Source: Enchytraeus crypticus
Taxonomy: Eukaryota > Annelida > Clitellata > Enchytraeida > Enchytraeidae
Direction of reading: 5' to 3'
Assembly (NCBI GenBank): GCA_905160935.1
Contig: CAJHZI010000659.1
Span: 242,001-306,000 of the forward strand
Length of the DNA stretch: 64,000 nt
Translations under genes and position numbers: made by a program
Shown here: piece by piece, positions 49,501 through 57,111 of the stretch
Numbering within the stretch: position 1 is the first letter of the stretch
How the letters are laid out: every line of letters starts with the position of its first letter
Notes under the pieces: model-generated
What the model saw: only the letters and a program-made list of their open reading frames with translations
The model's database searches: none
Told to the model about the DNA's origin: nothing

Positions 49501-52500
49501 TTGTTCTGCAGTAGATCAGCAGGTGTAGGATTCAAATCCTGTGCTCTCATCGTCAATGACATGCCATTGAGATGGAAACTGACGCTAAACTTGGCTTTGT
49601 GACCTATTTAGTACTAGCACATTAATTAATTAAAGTGATTAAGTTGAATTAAAGTGATTAAATTGATAACTATGAATTATTTTATTAAATTAAAGTGAAT
49701 TAATTAAAGTGAGTAGCAACGTCAGAAAGGGCATTCGGTTGGTGAGCGCCTAGGCTCCAGTAATTGCTACAAAAATTTAAACAAATGGAAGACTTAAATA
49801 GGACTGAGAGTATTTCATACAGTCTATTTGTATCCCGACCCCAGTTAAACAGGGATTCAAGGGAGCATGATGATGATAAATTAAAGTGAGTAGCACATAA
49901 CAAACCATTCCATATCCATAATGACCTATGGGCACAGCGTTGGTCATAGACGAGTCGGAAATCTTTGTTATGCCGTCCAGTACCTTAGACCTTAACACAA
50001 TTCACACCGTGATATGCAACAAAACGATTTGCTAGTACGAAATTATTATCAAATTAATTACATTAATTAATTAATTAATGTAATTAATTAATTAATGTAA
50101 TTAATTAATACATAGGTAAAACGTCTACTGTATCGGCATAATCTGGTACTACAATATGTATTAGTAGCTATTTAACAAGAATTTAATAATTATTATAAAT
50201 ATAAACAATTTATTGTTTAATTTATAAATAAATTATTATCAATAGCTTAATTTATTATCTATAATTTATAATTTTTAAAGGTTAACCCCTTCTAATGGTA
50301 TATATTATTGTTAAGGTAATTTTAATGCACAATTCATCATCAATAGATAATTTACTAGCAAGATACAGTCATTTATTAATAGATAACTGCTAACTACATT
50401 ATTCATTATTAACTTTGTTATTCATTAGTATATTATGTTACTTAATATGTGATTATCTACTTAATTATCTACTTAATTATCTACTTAATTATCTACTTAA
50501 TTATCTACTTAATTAACTATTTACTTCTCTCTCTCTTATTTATCTCTCTGCAGCACTGATTTTATATTCAAATCAATTGAGTGAATCGAATTGTAGCGAA
50601 ACAATTGAGAGACATCCTAGACAGCATTCTTATACCAATCTACTCAAACCATTTTTGATCACCGGACTGGCTTTCGTTTAGGACCTTACTTCTTCTCAGC
50701 ACATTTCTTTTGCAGATTGGTCTGGGATAAATTGATCTGTAGTGATGAGTGCTGTTGGGTACGTCCTTGACATCATCTCTGGATGAGGAAACAGACGTTA
50801 AACCTTCAATATTATTATTATTATTAGTATTATTATTATATGAAAAAGGGAACATTAAACTTCATTACTATTAATAAACTACAGGCACGTCATACAGGGA
50901 GAGTAGATAGTAATGACGACACAACTCGATGCTGTTTCGTCTCATGGAATCCAGATAGTCCAGGACTATCTTTCTCTTGCGCAGGTTTGGCTTGGCCGAC
51001 GCCCAGTCCATCGGGGTCCGCCCATTCTGATCATGCAGCCTCAAGTCCCCACCCATGGATATCAGCAGCTTCAGCGTGCTCATGTTGCCTCGAAACGCTG
51101 CGGCGTGCACCGGAGTGGCACCCTGTGCACAGCGACTGCATGATGCAGAAAAAATACATTGAGTCATTTTACTCATCATCATCATCTTCCGTTTGATCTC
51201 CAGCAAGAGACGTCCCTGACATTGCCTAATAGCGAGGAACCGGATGTTAAATTCTTATTGATTGATTGATTGACCTCAGTTTATCCTAATTAGCTTAATT
51301 TAATGGTCGAAAAAGAGTCGTATTACTAAAGTACTAAATTCAAGTAAAATTCAAAAATTTAAAATACGCCATATTTCACAATATATGATTTCACAATACA
51401 CGATAAAATATGTTTCACAAATATCGAAGTACTAAGACAACTTCAAATTAACGTTATTGTAAGGTAGTTCGTACTATTGCAAAAATCGATTTGCCTTAAC
51501 ATTTTCAAATTTAGTGAAATTGAACAAATACAGTAATAACAGTAAAAAGTCATATTGCATTAAAAAAGTACAAAATTACATCTAAATAATTTCATATTAT
51601 ATGAAATTGTTTGTAAATTACGAAAATTATGTATCGGATTAGAATTTAGAACCTTCATTATTGCAACACTTAAATTAGTCCACAAAATATGAGTAATTTT
51701 AAAAAACGTACCAGTTTATACCAGCTCCAAGATTGATTAGAAAAGGCACAAGTTTCTTGACACCTTCAAGACATGATCTGAACAGAGCTGTCTGGCCAAC
51801 AGAGTTGACGCAGTCAATATCAACTCCTGCATCATCGTAATAATAATATTAATAATAAAGGTTTAACATCCGCTTCCTCATCCAAGGATGATGTCGGGGA
51901 CATCCCCACAGCACACATCACTACAGATCAATTCACCCAGTCCAATCTGTAAAAGAAATGTGCCGAGGAGAAGTAAGGTCCTAAACGAAAGCTTGTCTGG
52001 TGATTAAAAATGGTCAAGGTAGATCGATTAAATCTACGGTGGGAAAAATTCGTAACAATATACAAAATCTTAATACTGTTACCGTAAAAAGTAGTCAGCC
52101 CTACAACTGCACAAAGACTGAAAACACGTTCACTATATTTAGAGAAGCTCGCAGTTATAGACAAAGATTAAGAACATAGAACTATCCAATTAACAAATAT
52201 TTTAAACATCTTTTTCCTGAATTATGCAGCAAAAAGCAAAAGCAATCTTTAGCATAAAATCCTGAAGATTTCAGTTATATATTTCTGTTCTATATTTCTT
52301 TGCATACATTGCTCAAATTATCCAATAATTAAATCAATGTCAAACGATTTCTGAAGACTATATTTTTGAAAATTATTAAATAAACATAATTAGTTTTCAT
52401 ATTGCTATAATGCTATCATCATCATCTTATCATCATCATCATAATCATAATCATCATCTTCTTCTTCTTCGCCATATAGTTTTGCAAGGGTTGGGATATG

Positions 52501-52975
52501 AATGGACCTAGACATTTCCATTCGTTGTAGAAAATTTTGTAGTAGTTTCTGGAGCCTAGGCGCTCACCAGCTGAATGCTCTTTCAGACTTTGGTTTAGAT
52601 CTTCGTGATTTTGTCGCATTTCACGTCATGATACGTGCAGTCTACGGCCGGTCTATTGTTCAGTAAACTAGACATAGCATGGATATACTTGCTTATTATA
52701 ATGCAATGTCACTCAGAAAATAAATTGTTAAAAAAACAACAGCTAACAAGAAAAACTAAACCTTGTTTCAGTAAGCGCTTAATTTTATTGCGGTCACCAC
52801 GTTTCACAGCATTGTGAAACTTTTCTTCCAAGGCGGTAAGTTTGATCACAAACTTATCACCATTCGCCATTTTGTTCTGACTCCATCCATCCAGAGTGTT
52901 ACCAGAAATGGTAGATGAGAGTCGACTGGCCTTTGTCAGAAACATCTTTTCATCGCCTAACTTTCCGTAGCTCAT
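29705..52975 (-). CDS. TEX14: TEX14-like ankyrin-repeat pseudokinase
   Basis: Orthologue of TEX14, the germ-cell intercellular-bridge protein. Eighteen exons were placed by reading frame, similarity and splice sites; all phases agree and the total is 4953 nt, or about 1650 aa (human TEX14 about 1500). Residues 55-190: ankyrin repeats, including [10 protein letters not shown] and G-G-D-L-R-L-H-D, almost as in human. Residues 210-530: kinase-like domain with V-T-V-K (K272), but HRD is H-C-Y (366-368), DFG is N-L-E (386-388, as in human N-L-E) and APE is P-A-E, so it should be inactive. Residues 560-1650: low complexity, with repeats. No GPPX3Y motif, which binds CEP55 in mammals, was seen in the predicted tail. 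The ATG at 52975 is the first in frame after a stop. Confidence 0.88.
29811..30085. repeat. (AATC)n, copied exon 18 border and (CCAT)n
   Basis: (AATC)n at 29811-29900; copy of the exon 18 acceptor plus about 35 nt of exon at 29940-29984; (CCAT)n at 29993-30077. Confidence 0.85.
30150..31015 (-). CDS. TEX14: TEX14 exon 17 (repeat-rich)
   Basis: His/Pro-rich start, then nine or so G-G-T-R-D-L-S heptads (21-bp units) and a second set of G-G-V-Q / G-G-A-Q / F-G-G-T-Q repeats. Ends A-W-Q-R-F-F-D-I-P at donor CCAG|GTAGAT, phase 1; reading on would stop 29 nt later. Confidence 0.78.
31200..31640 (-). mobile_element. LINE family G 3' part
   Basis: Sense translation [35 protein letters not shown], then a (GA)n tail. 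Lies in TEX14 intron 16. Confidence 0.75.
31692..31961 (-). CDS. TEX14: TEX14 exon 16
   Basis: [12 protein letters not shown] to [12 protein letters not shown] and [11 protein letters not shown]. Donor GG|GTGAGA, phase 2. Confidence 0.8.
32010..32155 (-). mobile_element. SINE-A copy
   Basis: Well preserved from AAAAGCTAAAGC to CTACTGGCTCC; in TEX14 intron 15, sense to the gene. Confidence 0.7.
32265..32415 (+). mobile_element. SINE-C copy
   Basis: GATTCTGCAAGAGACGTCCC, TGACATTGCCTTATGGCG, CCGGACGCTAAATTC, tail TTATTGATTTATTGA. Confidence 0.6.
32520..33030. repeat. (AATC)n array with about 100-bp blocks
   Basis: TEX14 intron 15. A block with GGCCACTCA and GACCACTGA/GGACATA recurs four times (32750, 32855, 33020 and near the exon 15 end at 33030-33057), reaching the exon 15 donor. 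Confidence 0.75.
33058..33222 (-). CDS. TEX14: TEX14 exon 15
   Basis: G-L-K then six Gln, [14 protein letters not shown] to L-L-P-H-G-R-A-L. Acceptor TTTCTAG, donor CA|GTATGT, phase 2. Too short to stand out as an ORF; found by phase and splice sites. Confidence 0.75.
33240..33450. repeat. (ATC)n array with repeated flank
   Basis: Four blocks of (ATC)n each preceded by a variant of CAGCACCCCTAGAAC, upstream of the exon 15 acceptor. Confidence 0.85.
33560..33655 (-). mobile_element. SINE-D 3' end
   Basis: CATATCCCGACTCTAGTTAA, ACCGGGATTCAAGGGAAG, (ATG)n. Confidence 0.55.
34010..34192 (+). mobile_element. SINE-D copy
   Basis: GTGGCAATTACTGGAGCC, TAGGCGCTCACCAACCGAAT, CCCGGACACAACATGGGG. Preceded by (CT)n and a family G LINE end. 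Confidence 0.6.
34276..35544 (-). CDS. TEX14: TEX14 exon 14 (large)
   Basis: 1269 nt. [11 protein letters not shown] leads into Ala-rich repeats (A-A-S-L-A-N-S-T type, nine or so), then a Ser/Gly/Tyr-rich part with Y-K-G-E-Y-K-G-E-Y near the end. Donor GG|GTAGGT, phase 2. Confidence 0.82.
35504..35940. repeat. copies of the TEX14 exon 14 5' border, one inverted
   Basis: The original border (35504-35550) is repeated directly at 35693-35743 and 35885-35937, and in inverse orientation at 35564-35602. The inverse copy and the original form a near-perfect hairpin of about 30-bp arms around the acceptor. Confidence 0.9.
35940..36465. repeat. degenerate (AATC)n array
   Basis: AATC units with about 110-bp block repeats (ATATATCACTTAGAATATA at 36245 and 36372). 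Fills TEX14 intron 13. Confidence 0.85.
36471..36769 (-). CDS. TEX14: TEX14 exon 13 (GGANRTV repeats)
   Basis: Six or seven 7-residue repeats of G-G-A-N-R-T-V type (21-bp units), flanked by unique sequence. Acceptor TGTGCAG, donor CA|GTGAGT, phase 2. Confidence 0.75.
36800..37440. other. TEX14 intron 12, no gene seen
   Basis: (CT)n near 36810-36880, a repeated ACTAGACGTGAGGC-like motif (37350, 37430) and otherwise unremarkable sequence. Confidence 0.5.
37450..37748 (-). CDS. TEX14: TEX14 exon 12 (acidic)
   Basis: Asp/Ser-rich: [18 protein letters not shown] and S-S-D-E-E-A. The acceptor follows a sense SINE-C tail with (GATT)n. Donor CTG|GTAGGT, phase 0. Confidence 0.78.
37750..37800 (-). 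mobile_element. SINE-C tail before TEX14 exon 12
   Basis: Sense: CTTAAATTCTTATTGATTG, (ATTG)n, then the acceptor CTATCTAG. Confidence 0.5.
38395..38492 (+). mobile_element. SINE-B copy
   Basis: GCTACGATGTGTGCTGTGAG, CCCTGGATGAGGAAACGGAC, short ATT tail. Confidence 0.6.
38510..38622 (+). mobile_element. LINE family G end, left half
   Basis: GATGATTTAAAGATCCATTC, GAGTGGAGGCGTTATAGACC. Its right half resumes at 40740 (CTACCAGTAGGCAGTGC); the LINE between them split it. Confidence 0.65.
38623..40739 (-). mobile_element. 5'-truncated LINE with intact reverse transcriptase
   Basis: One open frame (39021 to about 40739) covers the whole polymerase: [28 protein letters not shown], catalytic L-F-A-D-D-T and the C-terminal W-N-S-L-P-D segment. 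No endonuclease remains. The 3' UTR ends AATAAACACATATCTCTC. CTACCAG occurs at both edges (38616-38622 and 40740-40746), a 7-bp target-site duplication. Probably Jockey/CR1/L2 superfamily. Lies in TEX14 intron 11, sense to the gene. Confidence 0.85.
40806..40938 (-). CDS. TEX14: TEX14 exon 11
   Basis: [13 protein letters not shown] to F-Y-S-A-R-T; no human counterpart was recognised. Acceptor GTGCAG, donor ACAG|GTGTTG, phase 1. Confidence 0.75.
41080..41900. repeat. copies of the TEX14 exon 10 3' end with SINE-D tails
   Basis: The last 30 nt of exon 10, the donor and 30 nt of intron recur at about 41134-41180, 41268-41310, 41380-41400 (truncated), 41480-41522, 41720-41762 and 41830-41870. 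Most are separated by a (GAT)n/(ATC)n tract and CTGGGATTCAGGGGAAG, the SINE-D end. A plus-strand SINE-A is inserted at 41593-41720. Confidence 0.88.
41593..41720 (+). mobile_element. SINE-A copy
   Basis: CTGGAGCCAGTGGCGCTG, GGTTCAAATCCTGAGC, CTTTCGAGTGGGTAAAC; inserted in the exon 10 border array. Confidence 0.65.
41935..42131 (-). CDS. TEX14: TEX14 exon 10 (kinase C-lobe)
   Basis: G-V-V-P-W-Q-G-L-N (human D-I-P-W-K-G-L-D) to [12 protein letters not shown]. Acceptor TGGTAG, donor GAG|GTACTG, phase 0. Confidence 0.9.
42140..42680. repeat. 76-bp tandem array
   Basis: Five and a half units of CATTGTTCATCATCTTCATT plus GTCAGCCATGCCTCATTG and a third segment; degenerate 35-bp subunits at the right end. 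The array touches the exon 10 acceptor on its intron side. Confidence 0.92.
42695..43040 (+). mobile_element. SINE-E copy with internal family I insert
   Basis: Head GTCTTAATAGAGTAGGGGTA; then family I (42730-42800); then GTAACGTCATGGAGTTTTAA, GGGTTCGAATCCCAG and CACTGTAATGCGTGTTTAC. Confidence 0.6.
43263..43400 (+). mobile_element. SINE-A copy
   Basis: GGTGGCGATGTCGGTAAGAC, GGGGTTCAAATCCTGGGC, GACTGAGGAAACTGACGTTA. Confidence 0.7.
43510..43685 (-). CDS. TEX14: TEX14 exon 9 (P-A-E region)
   Basis: S-D-G-L-D-S-P-V-V to [10 protein letters not shown] and [10 protein letters not shown]. The pyrimidine tract of its acceptor is the (CT)n tail of a LINE. Donor G|GTTTGT, phase 1. Confidence 0.9.
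43687..43765 (-). mobile_element. LINE 3' tail abutting the exon 9 acceptor
   Basis: Sense reading GTGGAAATAAACCATATTTC, then (TC)n, then TTTACCAG. The same tail ends the LINE at 38.6 kb. Confidence 0.65.
43785..44330. repeat. (CAGT/CAAT)n array
   Basis: Mixed TCAG and AATC tetranucleotides over more than 500 bp of TEX14 intron 8. Confidence 0.9.
44740..44845 (-). mobile_element. SINE-C copy
   Basis: (ATTG)n at the tail, AAGTTAAATCCTTATTG in sense, GGGACGTCTCTTGCAGACTC in reverse, CAAACAGGTGCCAAAGC. Confidence 0.6.
44954..45123 (-). CDS. TEX14: TEX14 exon 8 (catalytic loop)
   Basis: [21 protein letters not shown] and [13 protein letters not shown] and DFG are both lost. The acceptor ATATAG follows (GATT)n directly. 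Donor CAG|GTCTGT, phase 2. Confidence 0.92.
45160..45640. repeat. copies of the TEX14 exon 8 5' border
   Basis: Copy 1 spans 45167-45258 and 45486-45507 and is split by a 227-bp insert with a SINE-F; CATCA is repeated at both edges. Copy 2 is 45530-45640. Both start at the acceptor, carry about 85-90 nt of exon and end in (AATC)n. In-frame stops show they are not functional exons. Confidence 0.88.
45259..45390 (+). mobile_element. SINE-F copy
   Basis: AACAACAATTAGAGTGTTAC, CATCGAGCACTATTGAGAC, AAGCCGGCGAGCAAAAAAG; inserted in a copied exon 8 border. Confidence 0.65.
45842..46005 (-). mobile_element. LINE family G end and SINE-A
   Basis: TTAGTGCACTGGCAAGTCC, then a SINE-A (45874-46003) with GGATTTGAACCCC. 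Confidence 0.6.
46010..46150 (-). mobile_element. LINE family G fragment
   Basis: CTTCACTCTTCTCTGTCTTC and AATCATCTAACATACCTAG are the reversed ORF end seen at 31.25 kb. Confidence 0.5.
46500..46790. repeat. tandem copies of the TEX14 exon 7 end
   Basis: The last 65 nt of exon 7 plus donor and (TG)n recur at 46681-46752 and 46564-46635. The frame stays open through all three, reading [12 protein letters not shown] each time with V-C repeats between. Confidence 0.92.
46787..46910 (-). CDS. TEX14: TEX14 exon 7
   Basis: [13 protein letters not shown] to [13 protein letters not shown] (human L-V-Y-E-R-I). Donor CAG|GTGTGT lies inside a (TG)n microsatellite. Confidence 0.9.
46935..47130 (-). mobile_element. 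SINE-B copy
   Basis: Reverse copy from (TAA)n through TTCCTCATCCTAGGATGATG to CTGGTGATCAAAAAATGG. Only about 25 bp from the exon 7 acceptor, sense to TEX14. Confidence 0.65.
47520..47720 (-). mobile_element. SINE-B copy
   Basis: TCCGTTTCCTCATACAAGG, CAAACATCACTACGAATGAA, GGTCTGGTGATAAAAGG. Confidence 0.6.
47800..47945 (+). mobile_element. SINE-A copy at TEX14 exon 6
   Basis: GGCTGGAGCCATTGACGATG, GGGGTTCAAATCCTGGG; part of the 128-bp duplication. Confidence 0.65.
47833..48090. repeat. 128-bp duplication carrying the TEX14 exon 6 donor
   Basis: 47833-47960 and 47961-48088 are tandem copies: each holds a SINE-A body plus GATTTCATACAC and GCAAGGTC, i.e. the end of exon 6 with its donor. The outer copy keeps a usable GTATGA donor. 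Confidence 0.85.
48080..48181 (-). CDS. TEX14: TEX14 exon 6 (VTVK)
   Basis: [13 protein letters not shown] to [10 protein letters not shown], with the ATP-site Lys272. Donor GT|GTATGA, phase 2. A SINE-A lies against the donor, and the exon end is included in a 128-bp tandem duplication. Confidence 0.88.
48643..48770 (-). CDS. TEX14: TEX14 exon 5 (kinase N-lobe)
   Basis: M-F-A-G-L-N-S-S to A-S-F-M-V-M-E-S. Acceptor TTTTTTCAG, donor GAG|GTTTGT, phase 2. Confidence 0.88.
48955..49095 (+). mobile_element. SINE-A copy
   Basis: GGCTGGAGCCAGTAGCGACG, GGGGTTCAAATCCTGAAC, GGGAGGAAACTGACGTTAG. Confidence 0.7.
49475..49612 (+). mobile_element. SINE-A copy, diverged
   Basis: GAGCCGGTGGCTTGTTGGC, GGATTCAAATCCTGTGC, GAGATGGAAACTGACGCTAA. 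Confidence 0.55.
49700..49880 (-). mobile_element. SINE-D copy
   Basis: CAGAAAGGGCATTCGGTTGG, GCGCCTAGGCTCCAGTAATT, ATCCCGACCCCAGTTAAAC, (ATG)n. Confidence 0.65.
49906..49990 (-). CDS. TEX14: TEX14 exon 4
   Basis: S-K-V-L-D-G-I-T-K to G-H-Y-G-Y-G-M, the glycine-rich-loop region (human Y-S-F-G-F-G-K). Donor ATG|GTTTGT, phase 0. Confidence 0.8.
50000..50540. other. AT-rich TEX14 intron 3 sequence
   Basis: Includes (TAAT)n (50045-50110) and a 13-bp repeat TTAATTATCTACT at 50450-50520; nothing coding. Confidence 0.6.
50640..50838 (+). mobile_element. SINE-B copy
   Basis: Full length: TTTGATCACCGGACTGGC, GCACATTTCTTTTGCAGATT, CTGGATGAGGAAACAGACG, (ATT)n. Confidence 0.7.
50896..51135 (-). CDS. 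TEX14: TEX14 exon 3 (ankyrin)
   Basis: [13 protein letters not shown] and [14 protein letters not shown], the best match to human TEX14. The 3' end (donor CCT|GTATGA) was chosen because it keeps phase 2. Confidence 0.88.
51183..51275 (+). mobile_element. SINE-C copy with (ATTG)n tail
   Basis: GATCTCCAGCAAGAGACGTC, GAGGAACCGGATGTTAAATT, then CTTATTGATTGATTGATTGA: the array grows directly from the SINE end. Confidence 0.7.
51712..51826 (-). CDS. TEX14: TEX14 exon 2 (ankyrin)
   Basis: [15 protein letters not shown], against human V-D-A-V-N-S-L-G-Q-T-A-L-F. Acceptor ATGCAG|GA, donor TG|GTACGT, phase 2. A SINE-B with an (ATT)n tail sits 10 bp upstream of the acceptor. Confidence 0.9.
51837..52035 (-). 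mobile_element. SINE-B copy
   Basis: Starts with (TAA)n 10 bp from the exon 2 acceptor; ATCCGCTTCCTCATCCAAGG, TTGTCTGGTGATTAAAAATG. Confidence 0.7.
52415..52685 (+). mobile_element. SINE-D copy
   Basis: (ATC)n head, then GGGTTGGGATATGAATGGA, GGCGCTCACCAGCTGAATGC, TGCAGTCTACGGCCGGTC. Confidence 0.6.
52762..52975 (-). CDS. TEX14: TEX14 exon 1
   Basis: Starts M-S-Y-G-K-L-G-D and ends L-K-Q-G at donor CAAG|GTTTAG (phase 1). An in-frame TGA lies 24 nt upstream. The [15 protein letters not shown] segment aligns with human G-N-Y-V-K-V-K-K-I-L-K-K-G. Confidence 0.75.
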
Positions 52976-54244
52976 CTGTATCAAGATTCTTCAGTAATCA
53001 AAATATATAACAATAATTTCTACAATTAGCATATTATTTGTTGAGAAAATTATACATCAACAAATAGCATTATAACTATTAAGAATTTAAACTCTTTAAG
53101 AACTTCAAACAGCTATATAGATTCCTCAATATATTTCCCTTAGCAGTTAGGACAATAGGTCCATATGATTGTAATAGTTTATATACTCAGCAGATTCGGC
53201 CTTCAAAAGTAGATTACACACTATGGACCTACCTAGCTAGTACTAGTCAAATATAAAAAAATTAATGACTTTAAACAAAATAAACTCAATGCCTATTTTC
53301 GATCTAATTATATATAACATAACATTAGAGTCAGGAAGATACATATGCTTGTTTAAGACTCGTTAGGCTCTTTACTAAAAACCAATTAATATTAATAACA
53401 CATAGTTCAATGTAAAACTGAGAACTACACTAAACAAGTACATTTACCAAAAAGAGCCAGTGCCTTGAAAAAAAATCAAAACATATAATACAGACTTCAT
53501 GTCAACAAATATCAAGAAAAAAGTATCAAAATAGTTCTAGTTTTTAAAGATCAATTAAAACTAGGCTATAGAAGTAGTAGGACCAGACAAATTCATTATC
53601 TGACTAATTTATATTTGTCTCAGATAAGATATGTCAAAAAATCTCTAAATGTAACAGTCTAATTAGGCCTATTTTAAAATATTCTCAACATCTGACATTT
53701 CATTTCAATATTTGAATTTACTTTATTTGATAATATACAAGAACTGTTGAATATTTTCGTAGATGATCATTATTTAATTAATTGTGTAATCAGTGATTAA
53801 TTAATTAATTTTGCAACATTTTGAATTATCGTTCAAACGGTTTACATAAACAGAGCAGAACTGTTTACATCGCTAAGTTCAGCTCGTTAACCGAATTTCT
53901 ATGAATTCATTTATTACAAGTGAAAAATTAATTAAAGTATGAAATATGCGCTTAATTTCAAAAATTCATTAATTTTTTATGTTTATTAACATTTATTATT
54001 TCTCATGATCCTGATTTTTTATTAATGAAACACAATTTAAGCATATTAGATCCATAGAAGAGTAATTATACGATAATAAATTGACTTAGAATTTAAAATT
54101 AAATATTAAAAATAACTATTAATGGAAAACTTAAATATATTAAATCAACCGATTGTCGCTAAGAATTGAATGGCTGAGATTTCATCTGAATAAACGCAAC
54201 TTAATTTATATATTCATTACATAGCGCAATAACCACATGAATGT

Positions 54245-54325
54245 ATAAGCACTTTGGCTTGCCTATAGCGCTTTCCTGATAAGCAGGATACTATCGGTTC
54301 GAATCCAGATTAAGCAAACCTTAAA
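54245..54325 (+). mobile_element. tRNA-like remnant
   Basis: Contains GGTTCGAATCCAGATTAAGC (B-box-like) and a CCTG/CAGG stem, but the stems are incomplete; a SINE head or dead tRNA, not a working gene. Confidence 0.35.
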
Positions 54326-55044
54326 CTAGCCTTCATCTCGTTTAAATATATAATATCTCGAGATCAATTGATGTAAATTTCATGTATTCGTTCTATTTCA
54401 GTGAATTTCGGTGCAATCAATTATATCCCATTCGCGATTATTAGTTAATTAATATGAGTCCTACAATATTCATTACTAAATGCGTATTACTCTTCCAATT
54501 AAAAAAAAGTTAAAGTAGTACCTTCTTATCAGAATTGCCCAATTTTGTTTGGCATAGGCTAATAAATTTTTGTTAATTAGCTTCCAGGAATCAGGATGCT
54601 TAACTGTCGCTATGAGTCAATTTTTGAAAGTAAACAAATAAAAAAAAGTCATTGTTTTCATGTATTACGAAAGTTTACTTTTAAATTAGCATTTGACAAT
54701 CTCGTACTTAGTCAATCGCCTAATTGAATGTTAAAATATACTACAATAATGTTTCAGATTTGAATGAGTGGTGTTAACTTTGAAATTTTTGACAGTTGAC
54801 AATTTTGTTTACGATTTCTCGGAGTAAATTAATGTTTCTTTTTTGTTAAGTAACTTCCGTGACTATAGTGTGTTAAAAATACTTCGTATGGCGAAAGATA
54901 TTCTTTGCCTTTTCCATGTAGCGCTTATTTTACAGCATTGAAATCAAGTTTTTCTAATAATGTTTGTTATCAATTATTGGTAAACACCGGTTGACCTGAC
55001 CGATTTTCAGCTCGTTAGAACGTTTGATTAGCTCTCTGGTGTAA

Positions 55045-55225
55045 TATATAAGTGTGTTGTGTAAGGTCATGACTTTTTAAATGGTTGTTCCTGAGATCTT
55101 GGGATCAATTCCCCATAGATCTGATCAGAGAGTAAAATTCCGACATTCTTACTATTAATAATTTACTAAACCTGTAATGGTTAAACGTGTAGCATTAAAA
55201 GTTATAGATATCACAGATGATATTC
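55045..55225 (+). mobile_element. decayed SINE-E
   Basis: GGTCATGACTTTTTAAATGG, TCAGAGAGTAAAATTCCGAC, TTAAACGTGTAGCATTAAAA. Confidence 0.5.
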
Positions 55226-56044
55226 CTATTAATTATGATATGAAATTAATTAATTACATTTTAACTAGATTAATATTTTAACATTCATAATTAATTAAAT
55301 GAATTAAGAATGAAATTATTAATATAAAGACTGGTAAGGAAGATATCAGTCCAGAAGCAAATATTCGCTTTTACATTAAAGCAAAAACGTAAAATTTGCA
55401 GACATTTCTTTTTCTTGCTGCATTATTTCTCATCTCTAATTAAATTCTCAAGACTAAGTAGTATGAAATATACTACTATAAAATTATTGACAACTTTCTA
55501 CTAAATTTAGCTCCTTGCAACTTAGTATCTTCCTTTTTTATATGAATGGTAACACTGCTAGATACTTGATCAGAAATGACAACTTTACCTCAAAGTTTTA
55601 CTGGTTGAGCTTAGAGGTCCAAGAGGCATGCTACTTGCTATGTTTCTACCAGTGCTTTCTGTGCATCAATTTAAAATTTGACGAATGTGTGTAAATATTC
55701 AAGTATCGGAGTAGAACTAACGTTGCACTTTGAAATTTTACAAGAAATTTTACAAGTTTTTAGTGTCTAATTTAAGATGAGTATTCAGCCTGTGCGACAC
55801 GTGACCGTGAATACTTTACACAAGCAGAAGAAATGTTAAGTAGACTTAATGATAGAAGAGTTATGGCAAAGAATTGTTTTAAAGGTTTACAAACTATATT
55901 TGTAAGCATTATTTTTATAATTATAAAACACTTAATTGTTATGTTTGAGAAATTTATATTACTTATATTGTACTAATATAAATAATATTTTTAAAGACTT
56001 TGAATGATTAATATTATTAATGGGGTAACTTTATGGGGATTAAT

Positions 56045-56175
56045 TAAATACTAATAATTATAATAATAATAGTAATAATAATGGAGGTCACCGACATTAT
56101 GCAAAGGATGACGTCAGGGACCGCCTTGCGAAACATGTCACTACAAGTCGAACCACATCTTTTGAAGAAAAATCT
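56045..56175 (-). mobile_element. SINE-B copy
   Basis: (TAA)n, GGAGGTCACCGACATTATGC, GGATGACGTCAGGGACC; about 380 bp upstream of the STARD3 ATG. Confidence 0.5.
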
Positions 56176-56550
56176 TTTGTTTAATCTTGCTATGTACATA
56201 AAGATTCCAAAATAAAGTTAATTATTAGAATTTCATATCATTTGAAACTATTATGCAATTTGTTTATATAGATCTATAATTCTATCAGAATTCAATAAGT
56301 TACATTTTAAAAAAGCAATCAATTAAGCCAGGGTAATCTTAGTAACATAGCAAAGGTCTTAATCTAATTAATTAATTAGTAGAATGTAATTAAAGAGCAT
56401 TTAACTTTCATTAGTTAAATGTAATAACTAGTAATCTTAATTTAATCAATTTATCACTAGACAGTTTACTTACCTGCCTACCGAGGTCAGACGTGATCGG
56501 CGTCAATGCAATAGTCTACTCAATCGACATCTGAATTAATTAGAAAAGAA

Positions 56551-57111
56551 ATGGAGAACACACAACGAGAGGAAATGTCTCGGATAGCAGCTGTTCGTCT
56601 GCTGTTCGGCAGACAAGGCTACAGCCCTATTGAATCGAGTCAGTCTTCCACAGAGCTAGAGTACGGTCGACCAGTGAGATGCTGTTGGGGTCTGTGCAAC
56701 TGTACTCATCTGCACAATATGGGAGCAGCTAGGAGAACCTTCTGTCTCGTTGTTACGTTCGACATGATACTCTCCTTCATCCTGTGGGGCTTGCATATCA
56801 AGATTCTGCCAGGATTACCAGGAGAAACACTTGTGGACAAGTTCAGAAAAGAAGTTATCGGTTACGACTTTCACAGTTCTCTCTTCGATGTGTTTTTATG
56901 CGCCCTGAGTCGCTTTCTGTCGCTGACGATAGCCTATGCATTGTGCAACCTTCGCAATCCGTCAGTTATAGCCGTCACAACTTTTGTCACGTGTGTCTTA
57001 GTCATCGCAAAAGTATTCTCCTTCAGCTTTGGCGGAAGTCCCCTGCCGTATATCATTCTCGTCCAGAACTTTCTAATTGCGTGGATAGAAACGTGGCTGC
57101 TTGACTTCAAG
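56551..57111 (+). CDS. STARD3: STARD3 exon 1 (MENTAL domain)
   Basis: ATG at 56551; cytosolic head with R-C-C-W-G-L-C-N-C, then membrane helices near residues 52-72, 105-125, 127-150 and 158-178. Donor AAG|GTTTGT, phase 0. Confidence 0.93.

Larger units (their letters stand above)
52980..56550. other. intergenic region between TEX14 and STARD3
   Basis: AT-rich, probably holding both promoters since the genes diverge from here. Recognised inside are a tRNA-like SINE remnant (54245-54325), a decayed SINE-E (55045-55225) and a SINE-B (56045-56170). No ORF of note and no exon of either gene was found. Confidence 0.6.

Noticed and set aside
52976-52984. Upstream TTG (52984) as the TEX14 start
   Set aside because: An animal gene should start at ATG; the first in-frame ATG is at 52975.
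54245-54325. Candidate tRNA
   Set aside because: It has a B-box-like block but acceptor and anticodon stems do not pair properly.
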